Origin: Leifsonia sp. SCN 70-46
GTDB taxonomy: Bacteria > Actinomycetota > Actinomycetes > Actinomycetales > Microbacteriaceae
Length of the DNA: 64,000 bases
Assembly: GCA_001725325.1 (NCBI GenBank)
Contig: MEFY01000002.1
Coordinates: 1,181,559-1,245,558 of the forward strand
Reading direction: 5' to 3'
Part shown: piece after piece, positions 21,123 through 29,986 of the stretch
How positions within the stretch are numbered: position 1 is the stretch's first letter
How the letters are laid out: every line of letters starts with the position of its first letter
Notes under the pieces: generated by a model
What the model was told of the DNA's origin: nothing
Seen by the model: only the letters and a program-made list of their open reading frames with translations
Database searches by the model: none
Position numbers and translations under genes: made by a program

Positions 21123-21223
21123 CGTCAAATGCAAATTTGGCTGGCCGTGCTTGCGATTCCCCCCAATCCCGCACGGCTGTGGCGGCGCCTGTTCCCCCCA
21201 ATAGGCGCCGCCCCTCTTTTTTT
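21123..21223 (+). ncRNA. 6C RNA (six-cytosine actinobacterial small RNA)
   Basis: A predicted transcript of about 100 nt with two hairpins, each exposing a run of six cytosines. Hairpin 1 has stem GCCGTGC/GCACGGC (21144-21150 with 21171-21177) and C6 at 21159-21164. Hairpin 2 has stem GGCGGCGCCT/AGGCGCCGCC (21181-21190 with 21203-21212) and C6 at 21194-21199. It is followed by a T-run (21217-21223) and so doubles as the terminator. This matches the actinobacterial 6C RNA motif (B11 in mycobacteria), thought to act on mRNAs through its C-rich loops. No ORF overlaps. Confidence 0.93.
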
Positions 21224-21256
21224 AAGGGCAGGTCGACGTGGCCGCGCCCCAGCCGG

Positions 21257-24200
21257 CTAGGGCGCCACGGGGACCGTGGGGGCGGACATCCTCGTGGTGG
21301 AGGTCCAGCCGGCCTTCGTCCCCACGACACGGACCGTGATCGTCGCCCCGACCTGGGCCGCGGTGGGTACGAACGTCGCAGACTCGGCGCCGGGGATGGG
21401 CGAGCCGTCCGCGTACCACTGGTACACGAGGACAGCCGCCGGGGCCCAGGTGCCCGGGGCGGCGGTCAGGGTCGCGCCCTTCTTGGCGGGGCCGCCGATC
21501 GTCGGGGTGGGGCTCGTCGCGAATGTGCCGCGCACGACGGGGCCGGTGCCGGCCGACGACTCCCTGGCCACGACGGGATATCCCACGGTCGTCGTCGTGA
21601 CGCGGACGGTTATCGACTCTCCGAGCTGGGCGGCCGTCGGGGCGAACGTGCTTCCCGTCGCGCCCGAGATCGGCACGTTGTCGGAGAACCAGCGGTAGGC
21701 GAAGGTCGTGCCGGCGTCCCAGCCCGCCGTGCTCGCGGCAAGCGTCGAGCCGATCGCGGGGGTGCCCGTGACCGACGGTTCGGGCGTCGCCGAGTAGGTT
21801 CCCGCGGCGACGACACCCGTCGCGGCGGACGTGCGGCTCGTCGTCGAGTATCCGGTGGACGTGCCCGTCACGGTGACGGTGATCGTCGCACCCAGCTGGG
21901 CGCCCCCGGGCGTGAACGTCGACGAACGCGCCGTGGTGATCGCCACGCCGTTCGCGTACCACTGGTAGCTGAAGGCGGGAGCGGGAGCCCAGGTGCCGGG
22001 CATCGCGGTGAGTGTGGTCCCGACCCGGGGTGCGCCGTCGATCGTGGGGACGCCGACTGCCGCGAACGCTGCCGCGGCGACGGCGGCGGTCGCGCCGGAG
22101 GTGCGCGTGGTGGACGCGTAGGCGGGGTTGGACCCCACGACGCGCACGGAGATGGGCTTGCCGAACTCGGCCGGTCCGGGCGTGAACGACGGGTCGACCG
22201 CGCCGGAGACCGCCGTGCCCCCGGCCAGCCACTGGTACGTCCAGGTCGTGCCGCCCGCCCAGGTGCCGACCGACGCGACGAGGGGGGAGCCGACCTTCGC
22301 AGAGCCCGCGATCGTGGGGTTCGGGGCGAGCGACGGCGCGCCGGGGCCCACCGCGGCGGTCGCGGCCGACGTCGTGGTGACGGGCACGCGTGTGCTCCGG
22401 ACCGCCGTGACCTCCACCTGCAGCGTGTGCCCGAGGTCCGCGCTGGTGGGGATGTACGTCGCGGCCACCGCGCCCGTGATCCGTGCGCCGTCCCGCAGCC
22501 ACGAGAACGTGTACGACGTCGCAGCAGGGGTGTAGGCCCCGGCAGCGGCGGAGAGCATCCCGCCGACCATGGGCGTGCCCGTGATCGTGGGGGCCTGCGT
22601 CACGGCGAGGGGGGCGGGCGCGATCGTGCCCCCCGTGAAGGCCTGGGTGCACGTGCCGGAGGTGCAGTCGCGCTCGCCCGCGGGCCAGCCCCAGCTGCTG
22701 AACACGGAGTTCGCGCCCCAGTAGACCTCGCGGATGGGGCCGGGATAGAGGATGTGGGTGCCGCCGTTGTTCGATGAGTAGATCGAGCCGTTGGCGTAGT
22801 GCTGCAGCCACCCGCCGCCGTTGTCGGGGAAGTTCACGATCGCCGACGTCGCCGCACCCAGTGGCCCCGAGGGCCCGCCCGTCGAACCGTAGAGGGCTGT
22901 GATCTGCATGGCCGCGCTCGGTCCCACCGGCGCGGTCGGGGAGGTCATGGTCGCCGCCCAGTCGCTCCCCGGGCGTGCGGCGGTCACCTGGGCGGTGAGG
23001 GGCTTCCCCGCGTCCGCGGCGACGGGCGCGTACTTCGACGAGGTCGCTCCCGCGATGCGGGCGCCGTCGCGGAACCACGCATAGGTGTAGCTGGTCGCGG
23101 CGGGCGAGTACGTCCCCGTGCTCACCGTGACCGCTCCGCCGACGATCGCGGACCCGGAGATGACAGGCGCCTGGGTGACCGCGAGCGGCGCCAGGGAGAT
23201 GGTGCCCTTCGTGAAGGTCAGGGAGCAGTTGCCCGCGAGGTCGCACGAGAGGTTGCTGGCGGGCCAGCCGTAGGCCCCGAATATCGAGTTGGCGGCCCAA
23301 TAGGCCGCACGGAATGCGTCAGCCCACAGCACGTGGGTCCCGCCGGCGTACGACGAGTAGATCGAGCCGTTCTCGTAGTGCTGGAGGATGCCGCCCCCCG
23401 CGTCGGGGAAGCTCACCACGGCCGAGACCGGGGCGCCGAGCGCGCCCGAAGCCCCACCCAGGTACGCGTAGAGGGCGGTGACCTGGTTGGGAGAGGTGGG
23501 CACCGTGATCGCATCGAGGCGGCGCGACTGGCCCTCGAGGACGGTGAACGGCGCGCTGGTCGTGCTGAGCGCGTAGGTCGCCCTGCCCGTGTAGTACGGG
23601 CCGTCCTGATAGGTGACGACGGCCCGGTACTCGGCGGGGAGCACCCCGTAGAGGTAGTAGTAGCCGTCGTCCCTCACGGAGCCGTACGCACCCTCCGCGG
23701 AGACCCACGGATCGGCGGCGCTCGCGCGCGTCTCGAGGCTCACCGACATGCTGGCGCGTGGGCCGGGGATCCCGTCGACGCAGCCCGAGCACGTGACGAA
23801 ACCGTCGACCGTGGTGCCGCGGAAGAACTGCATGTCGGCAGTCTTCGAGCCGCCCGCAGGCACTGCCACGGTGATCGTGCGGTCCGCGTACTGGCCCGAG
23901 GGCTCCCAGAACCGCACGGAGTAGGTGCCGACCGGGAGGCCGGCCAGGCGGTAGTCGCCGGACGAGTTGGTCGTGGCCGTATAGCTCACGCCGTAGGTGT
24001 CGCCGTTGTTCCAGCCGTAGTAGGCGCGGACGGTGACGCTCGTGCCGACGAGCGCCGTGCCCTGGCTGTCTGACACGTGGCCCGTGAGGGTCGCACCGGG
24101 CGCGAGGACCGCGTCGGCCGTGGGGCTGGTGCTGCTCGTGACTCGGACGTTGCGGGCGAGAAGGTCGCCGTAGGCGTCGTTCCACCACTCGTCGGCGTAT

Positions 24201-25099
24201 CCGTCGCCGTTGAAGTCGAACCTCAGGTAGTAGTAGCCGTCGGCGAGTCCCGTGATCGCGTACGCGCCTGTGGAATCGGTGGTGGTCGACCCGAGCGGAG
24301 TGGCCGTAGGGGTGCTCGAGTAGAACACCGTCACGCCCGCGCCCGCCGGTGTCGAGGTAGAACCGAGGTAGACCCTGCCGGAGATGCCGCTCGTCGGGGC
24401 CATGGTGACGTCGCGTCCCGTGTGCACGGTCTGCGCGTTGTTGACCACGACGCTGAGCGGCGTCGGCGGCTGGAAGGTGCTGCCGGACACCAGGGCGAAG
24501 GTGAGCGTGTAGGTGCCGTTGTAGAGGGACGAGAACGAGTAGTTGCCGCTCGAGTCGGTGAGCGTCGTGGTCGGCGGCCCCGAGATGCACCCGTCCTCAC
24601 GGCAGACCTGCCACGAGACCCGCACCTGACCGCTCGCGGCGGCCTGTGCCGTCGAGCCGAGGTAGACGCGGCCGGAGATCGACCCGAGTGACGGCACGGT
24701 CTGGTTCAGGCCCGTCTGCGCGCTCGTGCCGACGGGGATGACGGTGGCGAGGTTCGTCATGTCGTGATCGAGGTAGTACTGCGACTGCCAGCCCGTCTGC
24801 AGCGCTCCGAACCTCAGGCGCACCCACGAGTTGGTCGGCACGGCGAGCGTGTAGGCGCCGTTCGCATCCGCATCGGTGCTGACCGCTCCGCTGTTCCAGC
24901 TCCAGCCGTCGAGCGAGACGTCGGCAGTGACGCGCCCGACGACTCCTGCCGGGTGCGAACCCGCGCTGCCGAAGCTGACGACCCCGGACAGGGTCGTCGT
25001 GTCGGCGGCGGCGGCCGGCTGCGTGAGCCCCACGACCATGAGCAGGGCGGCCAGGGCGGCGAGCATCGGGCGGACGCGGGGGAGTGCGGTGGAGGGCAT
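21257..25099 (-). CDS. Large secreted modular protein: regulatory-like beta domains, LGFP repeats, Ig-like repeats
   Basis: 1280 residues. The signal peptide runs to about residue 32 (PAAAA cut). About five carboxypeptidase-regulatory-like/SdrD-type beta-sandwich repeats follow (GRVYLGST ... DSSGNYSFSSL; DGYYYLRFDFNGDGYADEWW), to about residue 560. Two LGFP-type blocks come next (ALGAPVSAVVSFPDAGGG, and PLGAATSAIVNFPDNGGG), each followed by an Ig-like domain, then four more Ig-like repeats (TLTAAPGTWAPA..., YQWYADG) to the C-terminus. There is no LPxTG motif or membrane helix at the end, so it is secreted or held by LGFP-cell wall contacts. It is likely a surface or adhesion-type protein; the role is unproven. 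It stands alone with no partner genes. Confidence 0.88.
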   Translation of the reverse strand: MPSTALPRVRPMLAALAALLMVVGLTQPAAAADTTTLSGVVSFGSAGSHPAGVVGRVTADVSLDGWSWNSGAVSTDADANGAYTLAVPTNSWVRLRFGALQTGWQSQYYLDHDMTNLATVIPVGTSAQTGLNQTVPSLGSISGRVYLGSTAQAAASGQVRVSWQVCREDGCISGPPTTTLTDSSGNYSFSSLYNGTYTLTFALVSGSTFQPPTPLSVVVNNAQTVHTGRDVTMAPTSGISGRVYLGSTSTPAGAGVTVFYSSTPTATPLGSTTTDSTGAYAITGLADGYYYLRFDFNGDGYADEWWNDAYGDLLARNVRVTSSTSPTADAVLAPGATLTGHVSDSQGTALVGTSVTVRAYYGWNNGDTYGVSYTATTNSSGDYRLAGLPVGTYSVRFWEPSGQYADRTITVAVPAGGSKTADMQFFRGTTVDGFVTCSGCVDGIPGPRASMSVSLETRASAADPWVSAEGAYGSVRDDGYYYLYGVLPAEYRAVVTYQDGPYYTGRATYALSTTSAPFTVLEGQSRRLDAITVPTSPNQVTALYAYLGGASGALGAPVSAVVSFPDAGGGILQHYENGSIYSSYAGGTHVLWADAFRAAYWAANSIFGAYGWPASNLSCDLAGNCSLTFTKGTISLAPLAVTQAPVISGSAIVGGAVTVSTGTYSPAATSYTYAWFRDGARIAGATSSKYAPVAADAGKPLTAQVTAARPGSDWAATMTSPTAPVGPSAAMQITALYGSTGGPSGPLGAATSAIVNFPDNGGGWLQHYANGSIYSSNNGGTHILYPGPIREVYWGANSVFSSWGWPAGERDCTSGTCTQAFTGGTIAPAPLAVTQAPTITGTPMVGGMLSAAAGAYTPAATSYTFSWLRDGARITGAVAATYIPTSADLGHTLQVEVTAVRSTRVPVTTTSAATAAVGPGAPSLAPNPTIAGSAKVGSPLVASVGTWAGGTTWTYQWLAGGTAVSGAVDPSFTPGPAEFGKPISVRVVGSNPAYASTTRTSGATAAVAAAAFAAVGVPTIDGAPRVGTTLTAMPGTWAPAPAFSYQWYANGVAITTARSSTFTPGGAQLGATITVTVTGTSTGYSTTSRTSAATGVVAAGTYSATPEPSVTGTPAIGSTLAASTAGWDAGTTFAYRWFSDNVPISGATGSTFAPTAAQLGESITVRVTTTTVGYPVVARESSAGTGPVVRGTFATSPTPTIGGPAKKGATLTAAPGTWAPAAVLVYQWYADGSPIPGAESATFVPTAAQVGATITVRVVGTKAGWTSTTRMSAPTVPVAP

Positions 25100-25178
25100 G
25101 TCGTCGGACTCTCGTGTGTGCAGTGACGTGGAATCCCGCGTCGGGGCGAAGCTACCAGTACCGACAAGACCTCACAAT

Positions 25179-25215
25179 CGGGGACAGACTCGTCCCCGTC
25201 CACCGGCGCACGGGG
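25179..25215. other. Two mutually exclusive hairpins in a divergent intergenic region
   Basis: CGGGGAC/GTCCCCG (25179-25185 with 25192-25198) competes with CCCCG/CGGGG (25194-25198 with 25211-25215). It lies between the large secreted protein and tadA, 80 nt or more from either start. It may be an operator or 5'-UTR structure. No ORF is seen in this 176-nt gap. Confidence 0.35.
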
Positions 25216-25263
25216 ATTGTCCACCTCCCACACGTCCGACGAAGGACGTCGCGTGCGCCCGTC

Positions 25264-25269
25264 TAGATT
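25264..25269 (+). promoter_or_regulatory. -10 hexamer TAGATT for tadA
   Basis: TAGATT is followed by CGCGGG and ATG 25276 (6 nt), a leaderless arrangement. Confidence 0.65.
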
Positions 25270-25275
25270 CGCGGG

Positions 25276-26253
25276 ATGGATGCTCCCCCGTTCGTCGCGC
25301 GCAGGCCCGGGTCCGTGGTGGGGCGGGCCGTGCATCCCGAGTTCGGCGAGCTCGCCCGCTACCTCGCCGATCCCGCCGTGACGGACGTGTTCGTCAACGG
25401 GGCGCACGAGGTGTGGGTCGAGAGCGGGGAGGGTCCCGTGCGCCATGCCGCCCCCGGCCTCGACGAGGCCGCGGTCCGCGAGCTCGCCGTGCGGCTCGTG
25501 GGCCTCGGCGGGCGGCACGTCGACGAGGCGAGCCCGTGCGTCGACGCGCGCCTCCACGACGGCATCCGCGTGCACGCCGTGCTGCCGCCCGTGTCGCCGC
25601 GCGGCACCCTCCTCTCCATCCGGGTGCCGCACGCCACCGTGCTCACGGTCGTCGACCTCGCCGCGGCGGGCTTCTTCGACGAGGTGCCCGCGCCCGCGGT
25701 CTCCGACCTGGTCGCGCGCCGCGCGAACCTCCTCATCACCGGGGGAGCGGGCAGCGGCAAGACGACCCTCCTCTCCGCCCTGCTCGGCGAGGCCGACCCG
25801 TCCGAGCGCATAGTCGCGATCGAGGATGTCGCGGAGCTCCGTGTGCGCCACCCGCACTTCGTCTCCCTCGAGGCCCGCCAGCCCAACCTCGAGGGCGCGG
25901 GCGGCATCGGCCTCGCGCGGCTCGTGCGCGAGGCCCTGCGCATGCGCCCCGACCGGCTCGTGCTGGGGGAGTGCCGCGGCGAGGAGGTGCGCGACCTGCT
26001 CGCCGCGCTCAACACGGGCCACGACGGCGGCGCGGGAACGCTGCACGCCAACTCCCTCGACGACGTGCCCGCACGGCTCGAGGCGCTCGGCGCCCTCGCG
26101 GGTCTCGGGCCCGCCGCGGTCGCGCGGCAGGCCGTGAGCGCGATCGGCGCCGTGCTGCACCTCGAACGGCGGAACGGGAGGCGACGCCTCGCCCGGCTCG
26201 GCAGCCTCGGCCTCGACTCCCGCGACCGCCTCACGATCCGGGTGGCGGCGTGA
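25276..26253 (+). CDS. TadA/CpaF-family secretion ATPase
   Basis: 325 residues, shorter than full CpaF because the long N-terminus is reduced. The Walker A is GGAGSGKTT and the Walker B region LVLGECRGEE, with the Asp box AIEDVAELR and a conserved His in GTLHANSLDD. This hexameric ATPase family powers Tad-type pilus or type II-like secretion. The next gene overlaps by 4 nt (GTGA). No TadZ, TadE or pilin gene is nearby. Confidence 0.9.
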   Translation: MDAPPFVARRPGSVVGRAVHPEFGELARYLADPAVTDVFVNGAHEVWVESGEGPVRHAAPGLDEAAVRELAVRLVGLGGRHVDEASPCVDARLHDGIRVHAVLPPVSPRGTLLSIRVPHATVLTVVDLAAAGFFDEVPAPAVSDLVARRANLLITGGAGSGKTTLLSALLGEADPSERIVAIEDVAELRVRHPHFVSLEARQPNLEGAGGIGLARLVREALRMRPDRLVLGECRGEEVRDLLAALNTGHDGGAGTLHANSLDDVPARLEALGALAGLGPAAVARQAVSAIGAVLHLERRNGRRRLARLGSLGLDSRDRLTIRVAA

Positions 26254-27128
26254 GCACGGGCCTCGGCGATGTCGCCGCCGTCGCGCACCGGCTCGCCGTG
26301 CTCCTCGCCGCGGGAGTCGCCCCCGCCTCCGCCTGGCAGCACGTCGCCGCGTCGACCGGCTCGCCCGTCGCGGTGCGGGTGGCCGCGGGCGAGAGCCTCG
26401 GCGCCGCGGCGGCGGGGATCCCGGGCCTCACGGGGCAGGGCTGGCGGGGGCTCGCGGCCGCGGTGTCCGTCGCGACGGAGTCGGGCTCCCCGCTCGCGCC
26501 CGCGCTGCGGGAGTACGCGCGCTCCCTGCGCGAGCTCGGGGAGGGGGAGCGCGATGCGCGGGTCGCGCTCGCCGGGCCGGCAGCCACCGCGCGCATCGTG
26601 CTCGTGCTTCCGGGTGTCGGCATCCTCTTCGGGCTGGCCCTCGGGTTCAACACGCTCGCGACCCTGTTCACGACCCCACTGGGGTGGGTGTGCCTGGGCG
26701 CGGGCGGCGCCCTGCTGGTCACGGCCGCCCGCTGGAACCGGCGGCTCGTGGCGGCGGCCGCGCCGTCGAGCGCCACCCCGGGGCTCGCGTGCGAGCTCAT
26801 GGCCATCGGCATGGCGGGGGGCGCGTCGCTCGACCGCGCGCGGCGCATCGTCGCCGACGCGCTCGCCGCGGGGGGACTCGACGCCGAGGACGTGGACGGC
26901 GTGCTCGACCTGTCCCGGCGCGCCGGGGTGCCGGCGGGGGAGCTGCTGCGCGCGGAGGCCCGCGAGCGGCGGGCGGAGGCCCGCGCGACGGCTCAGGAGC
27001 GCGCCGCGGCGCTCGGGGTGCGGCTCATGCTGCCGCTCGGCCTGTGCGTGCTGCCCGCGTTCCTCGCGCTCGGGGTCGTGCCGCTGCTCGCGACGGTGGT
27101 CACCTCGACCGTGGTCTCCGTCCAGTAG
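26250..27128 (+). CDS. TadB-like type II secretion system F domain protein
   Basis: 292 residues. It is a polytopic membrane protein with a central helix pair (ATARIVLVLPGVGILFGLAL; WVCLGAGGALLVTAA) and a C-terminal one (LPLGLCVLPAFLALGVVPLL), resembling the inner-membrane platform of Tad systems. Family members usually come as a TadB/TadC pair; only one is present here. The GTG start overlaps the tadA stop. The following gene is unrelated (ABC-F), so the locus ends here. Confidence 0.82.
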   Translation: MSTGLGDVAAVAHRLAVLLAAGVAPASAWQHVAASTGSPVAVRVAAGESLGAAAAGIPGLTGQGWRGLAAAVSVATESGSPLAPALREYARSLRELGEGERDARVALAGPAATARIVLVLPGVGILFGLALGFNTLATLFTTPLGWVCLGAGGALLVTAARWNRRLVAAAAPSSATPGLACELMAIGMAGGASLDRARRIVADALAAGGLDAEDVDGVLDLSRRAGVPAGELLRAEARERRAEARATAQERAAALGVRLMLPLGLCVLPAFLALGVVPLLATVVTSTVVSVQ

Positions 27129-27164
27129 TCTGATCGGCTGCCCTCGCAGCGGAAGGGCACGATC

Positions 27165-28847
27165 ATGGGATTCATCGACGTCAACGGCGTCAGCTACTCG
27201 CTCGCCGACGGCAGGCTGCTGCTCGACGAGGTCTCGTTCCGCGTCGGCGAGGGCGTCACCGCCGCGCTCATCGGCGCCAACGGCGCGGGCAAGTCGACGT
27301 TGCTGCGCATCATCCGCGGTGAGGCGAAGGCCGACTCGGGGGCGATCAGCATCGAGGGCGGCCTCGGCGTCATGGACCAGTTCGTCGGCCACGTGCGCGA
27401 CGACTCGACGGTGCGCGACCTGCTCATCTCCGTGGCGCCCGCCGACGTGCGGGCGGCGGCGCTCGCGCTCGACGCCGCCGAGCTCGCGATCATCGAGCAC
27501 GACACGACCCCGAACCAGATGGCCTACGCGACGGCGATCGCCGACTACGCGGACGCGGGCGGCTACGAGCAGGAGACCCTGTGGGACACGTGCACGGTGC
27601 AGGCTCTCGGCATCCCGTTCGAGCGCGCGAAGTACCGTGAGATCAGCACGCTCTCGGGCGGCGAGCAGAAGCGGCTCGTGCTCGAGGCGCTGCTGCGCGG
27701 ACCCGACCAGGTGCTCCTGCTCGACGAGCCCGACAACTACCTCGACGTGCCCGGCAAGCGCTGGCTCGAGGATGCCCTGCGCGCGACCCCGAAGACGGTG
27801 CTGCTCGTGAGCCACGACCGCGAGCTGCTCGCGCGGGCGGCCGACCGCATCATCACCGTCGAGGTTGGTGCCGCGGGCAACACCACGTGGACGCACGGCG
27901 GCGGTTTCGCGAGCTACCACGAGGCCCGCGACGACCGGCTCGCGCGGCTCGACGAGCTCAGGCGGCGGTGGGACGAGCAGCACGCCAAGCTCAAGACCCT
28001 CGTCGCGAACCTCAAGGTGCGCGCGACGGCGATGGACAGCTTCGCGTCGCGCTACCAGGCCGCGCTCACGCGCCTGAAGAAGTTCGAGGAGATCGGGCCG
28101 CCCCAGGAGCGGCCCCTCGACCAGGACCTCTCGATGCGCCTCACGGGCGCGCGCACGGGCAACCGCGCCGTCGTGTGCGAGGCGCTCGAGCTCACGGGCC
28201 TCATGGCCCCGTTCGACCTCGAGGTGTGGTTCGGCGAGCGCGTGGCCGTGCTCGGCTCGAACGGATCGGGCAAGTCGCACTTCCTGCGGCTGCTCGCGGG
28301 CGGCGGCACCGTCCCCGAGAAGGAGCACCTCACGAGCGTCGGCCGCACCCTCTCCGCCGTCGAGCACGGCGGTCGTGCGAAGCTCGGCGCGCGGGTCGTG
28401 CCCGGATGGTTCGCGCAGGCGCACGAGCATCCCGAGCTCATCGGCCGCACGCTGCTCGACATCCTGCACCGCGGCGACGACAACCGCGCCGGGCTCGCGC
28501 GCGAGGCGGCGAGCCGGGCCCTCGACCGCTACGGGCTCGTCGAGGGCGCGGAGCAGGTGTTCGAGTCGCTCAGCGGGGGACAGCAGGCGCGGCTGCAGAT
28601 CCTGCTGCTCGAGCTCAGCGGCGTGACCCTGCTGCTGCTCGACGAGCCGACGGACAACCTCGACCTCGTGTCGGCGGAGGCCCTCGAGGTCGCGCTCGCG
28701 CGCTTCGAGGGCACCGTGCTCGCGGTCACGCACGACCGCTGGTTCGCGCGCTCGTTCGACAGGTTCCTCGTCTTCGGGGCCGACGGCCGCGTGTACGAGT
28801 CGCCCGAGCCGGTCTGGGACGAGACGCGGGTCGTGAGGGCACGATAG
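27165..28847 (+). CDS. ABC-F family ATPase (soluble, duplicated ABC)
   Basis: 560 residues with two ATPase domains and no membrane segment. Walker A motifs are GANGAGKST and GSNGSGKSH (the second ends in His rather than Thr/Ser). Signatures are LSGGEQKRL and LSGGQQARL; Walker B motifs are LLLDEPDNYLD and LLLDEPTDNLD, with catalytic Glu in both. A charged linker of about 80 residues lies between them (about 210-300). ABC-F proteins bind the ribosome and act in translation or antibiotic protection; the subclass cannot be told by eye. Confidence 0.92.
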   Translation: MGFIDVNGVSYSLADGRLLLDEVSFRVGEGVTAALIGANGAGKSTLLRIIRGEAKADSGAISIEGGLGVMDQFVGHVRDDSTVRDLLISVAPADVRAAALALDAAELAIIEHDTTPNQMAYATAIADYADAGGYEQETLWDTCTVQALGIPFERAKYREISTLSGGEQKRLVLEALLRGPDQVLLLDEPDNYLDVPGKRWLEDALRATPKTVLLVSHDRELLARAADRIITVEVGAAGNTTWTHGGGFASYHEARDDRLARLDELRRRWDEQHAKLKTLVANLKVRATAMDSFASRYQAALTRLKKFEEIGPPQERPLDQDLSMRLTGARTGNRAVVCEALELTGLMAPFDLEVWFGERVAVLGSNGSGKSHFLRLLAGGGTVPEKEHLTSVGRTLSAVEHGGRAKLGARVVPGWFAQAHEHPELIGRTLLDILHRGDDNRAGLAREAASRALDRYGLVEGAEQVFESLSGGQQARLQILLLELSGVTLLLLDEPTDNLDLVSAEALEVALARFEGTVLAVTHDRWFARSFDRFLVFGADGRVYESPEPVWDETRVVRAR

Positions 28848-28848
28848 G

Positions 28849-28854
28849 TAGGCT
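28849..28854 (+). promoter_or_regulatory. -10 hexamer TAGGCT for guaB3
   Basis: TAGGCT is followed by CTACGT and GTG 28861 (6 nt). Confidence 0.65.
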
Positions 28855-28860
28855 CTACGT

Positions 28861-29982
28861 GTGAGTGACATCGAGATCGGCCGCGCCAAGCGAGCCCGCC
28901 GCGTGTACGCGTTCGACGACATCGCGATCGTGCCGTCCCGGCGCACGCGCGACCCGAAGGACGTGTCGGTGAGCTGGACCATCGACGCCTACACGTTCGA
29001 CATCCCGGTGCTCGCCGCGCCCATGGACTCGGTGGTGAGCCCGACGACGGCCATCGCCATCGGCAGGCTCGGCGGCCTCGGCGTGCTCGACCTCGAGGGC
29101 GTGTGGACCCGCTACGAGAACCCCGAGCCGCTCCTCGAGGAGATCCGCTCCCTTCCCGCGAGCTCCGCGACGAGGCGCATGCAGGAGATCTACTCGGAGC
29201 CCGTCAAGCCCGAGCTCGTGGCGTCGCGCCTCGCGGAGATCCGTGCGGCGGGCGTCCCCGTCGCGGGCGCCCTGAGCCCGCAGCGCACGCAGGAGCTCTA
29301 CAAGACGGTCGTCGACGCGGGCGTCGACCTCTTCGTCATCCGCGGCACGACGGTGAGCGCCGAGCACGTCTCGAAGACCGTCGAGCCCCTCAACCTCAAG
29401 AAGTTCATCTACGAGCTCGACGTGCCCGTCATCGTGGGCGGCGCGGCCACCTACACCGCGGCGCTCCACCTCATGCGCACGGGCGCGGCGGGCGTGCTCG
29501 TCGGGTTCGGCGGCGGCGCAGCGTCGACGACGCGCGCGAGCCTGGGCATCCACGCGCCCATGGCGACCGCGGTCGCGGATGTCGCGGGCGCGCGCCGCGA
29601 CTACATGGACGAGTCGGGCGGCCGCTACGTGCACGTCATCGCCGACGGCGGCCTCGGGACGAGCGGCGACATCGTCAAGGCGATCTCGGTCGGCGCCGAC
29701 GCCGTCATGCTGGGCAGCACGCTCGCGCGCGCCACCGACGCCCCCGGCGGGGGCTGGCACTGGGGTGCTGAGGCCCACCACTCCGAGCTGCCGCGCGGCA
29801 ACCGCGTCGAGGTCGGCTCGCTCGCGCCGCTCAAGGAGATCCTCTACGGGCCCTCCACGGTCGCCGACGGCCGTGTCAACCTCATCGGCGCGCTGCGCCG
29901 GTCGATGGCGACCACGGGATACTCCGACCTCAAGGAGTTCCAGCGCGTCGAGGTCGTCGTCGCGCCGTACAACGCCGGGTAG
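28861..29982 (+). CDS. guaB3: GuaB3-family IMP dehydrogenase-related protein
   Basis: 373 residues. A TIM-barrel of the IMPDH/GMP reductase superfamily without CBS domains (VLAAPMDSVVSP, GLGVLDLEG, GGRYVHVIADGGLGTSG). In catalytic members, Cys in the loop GxGSxCTTR attacks the base. Here the loop reads GFGGGAASTTR, and I find no cysteine anywhere in the protein. GuaB3 is widespread in actinobacteria beside true GuaB; its role may be GMP reduction or non-catalytic. glpD follows 4 nt downstream. Confidence 0.92.
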   Translation: MSDIEIGRAKRARRVYAFDDIAIVPSRRTRDPKDVSVSWTIDAYTFDIPVLAAPMDSVVSPTTAIAIGRLGGLGVLDLEGVWTRYENPEPLLEEIRSLPASSATRRMQEIYSEPVKPELVASRLAEIRAAGVPVAGALSPQRTQELYKTVVDAGVDLFVIRGTTVSAEHVSKTVEPLNLKKFIYELDVPVIVGGAATYTAALHLMRTGAAGVLVGFGGGAASTTRASLGIHAPMATAVADVAGARRDYMDESGGRYVHVIADGGLGTSGDIVKAISVGADAVMLGSTLARATDAPGGGWHWGAEAHHSELPRGNRVEVGSLAPLKEILYGPSTVADGRVNLIGALRRSMATTGYSDLKEFQRVEVVVAPYNAG

Positions 29983-29986
29983 CACG

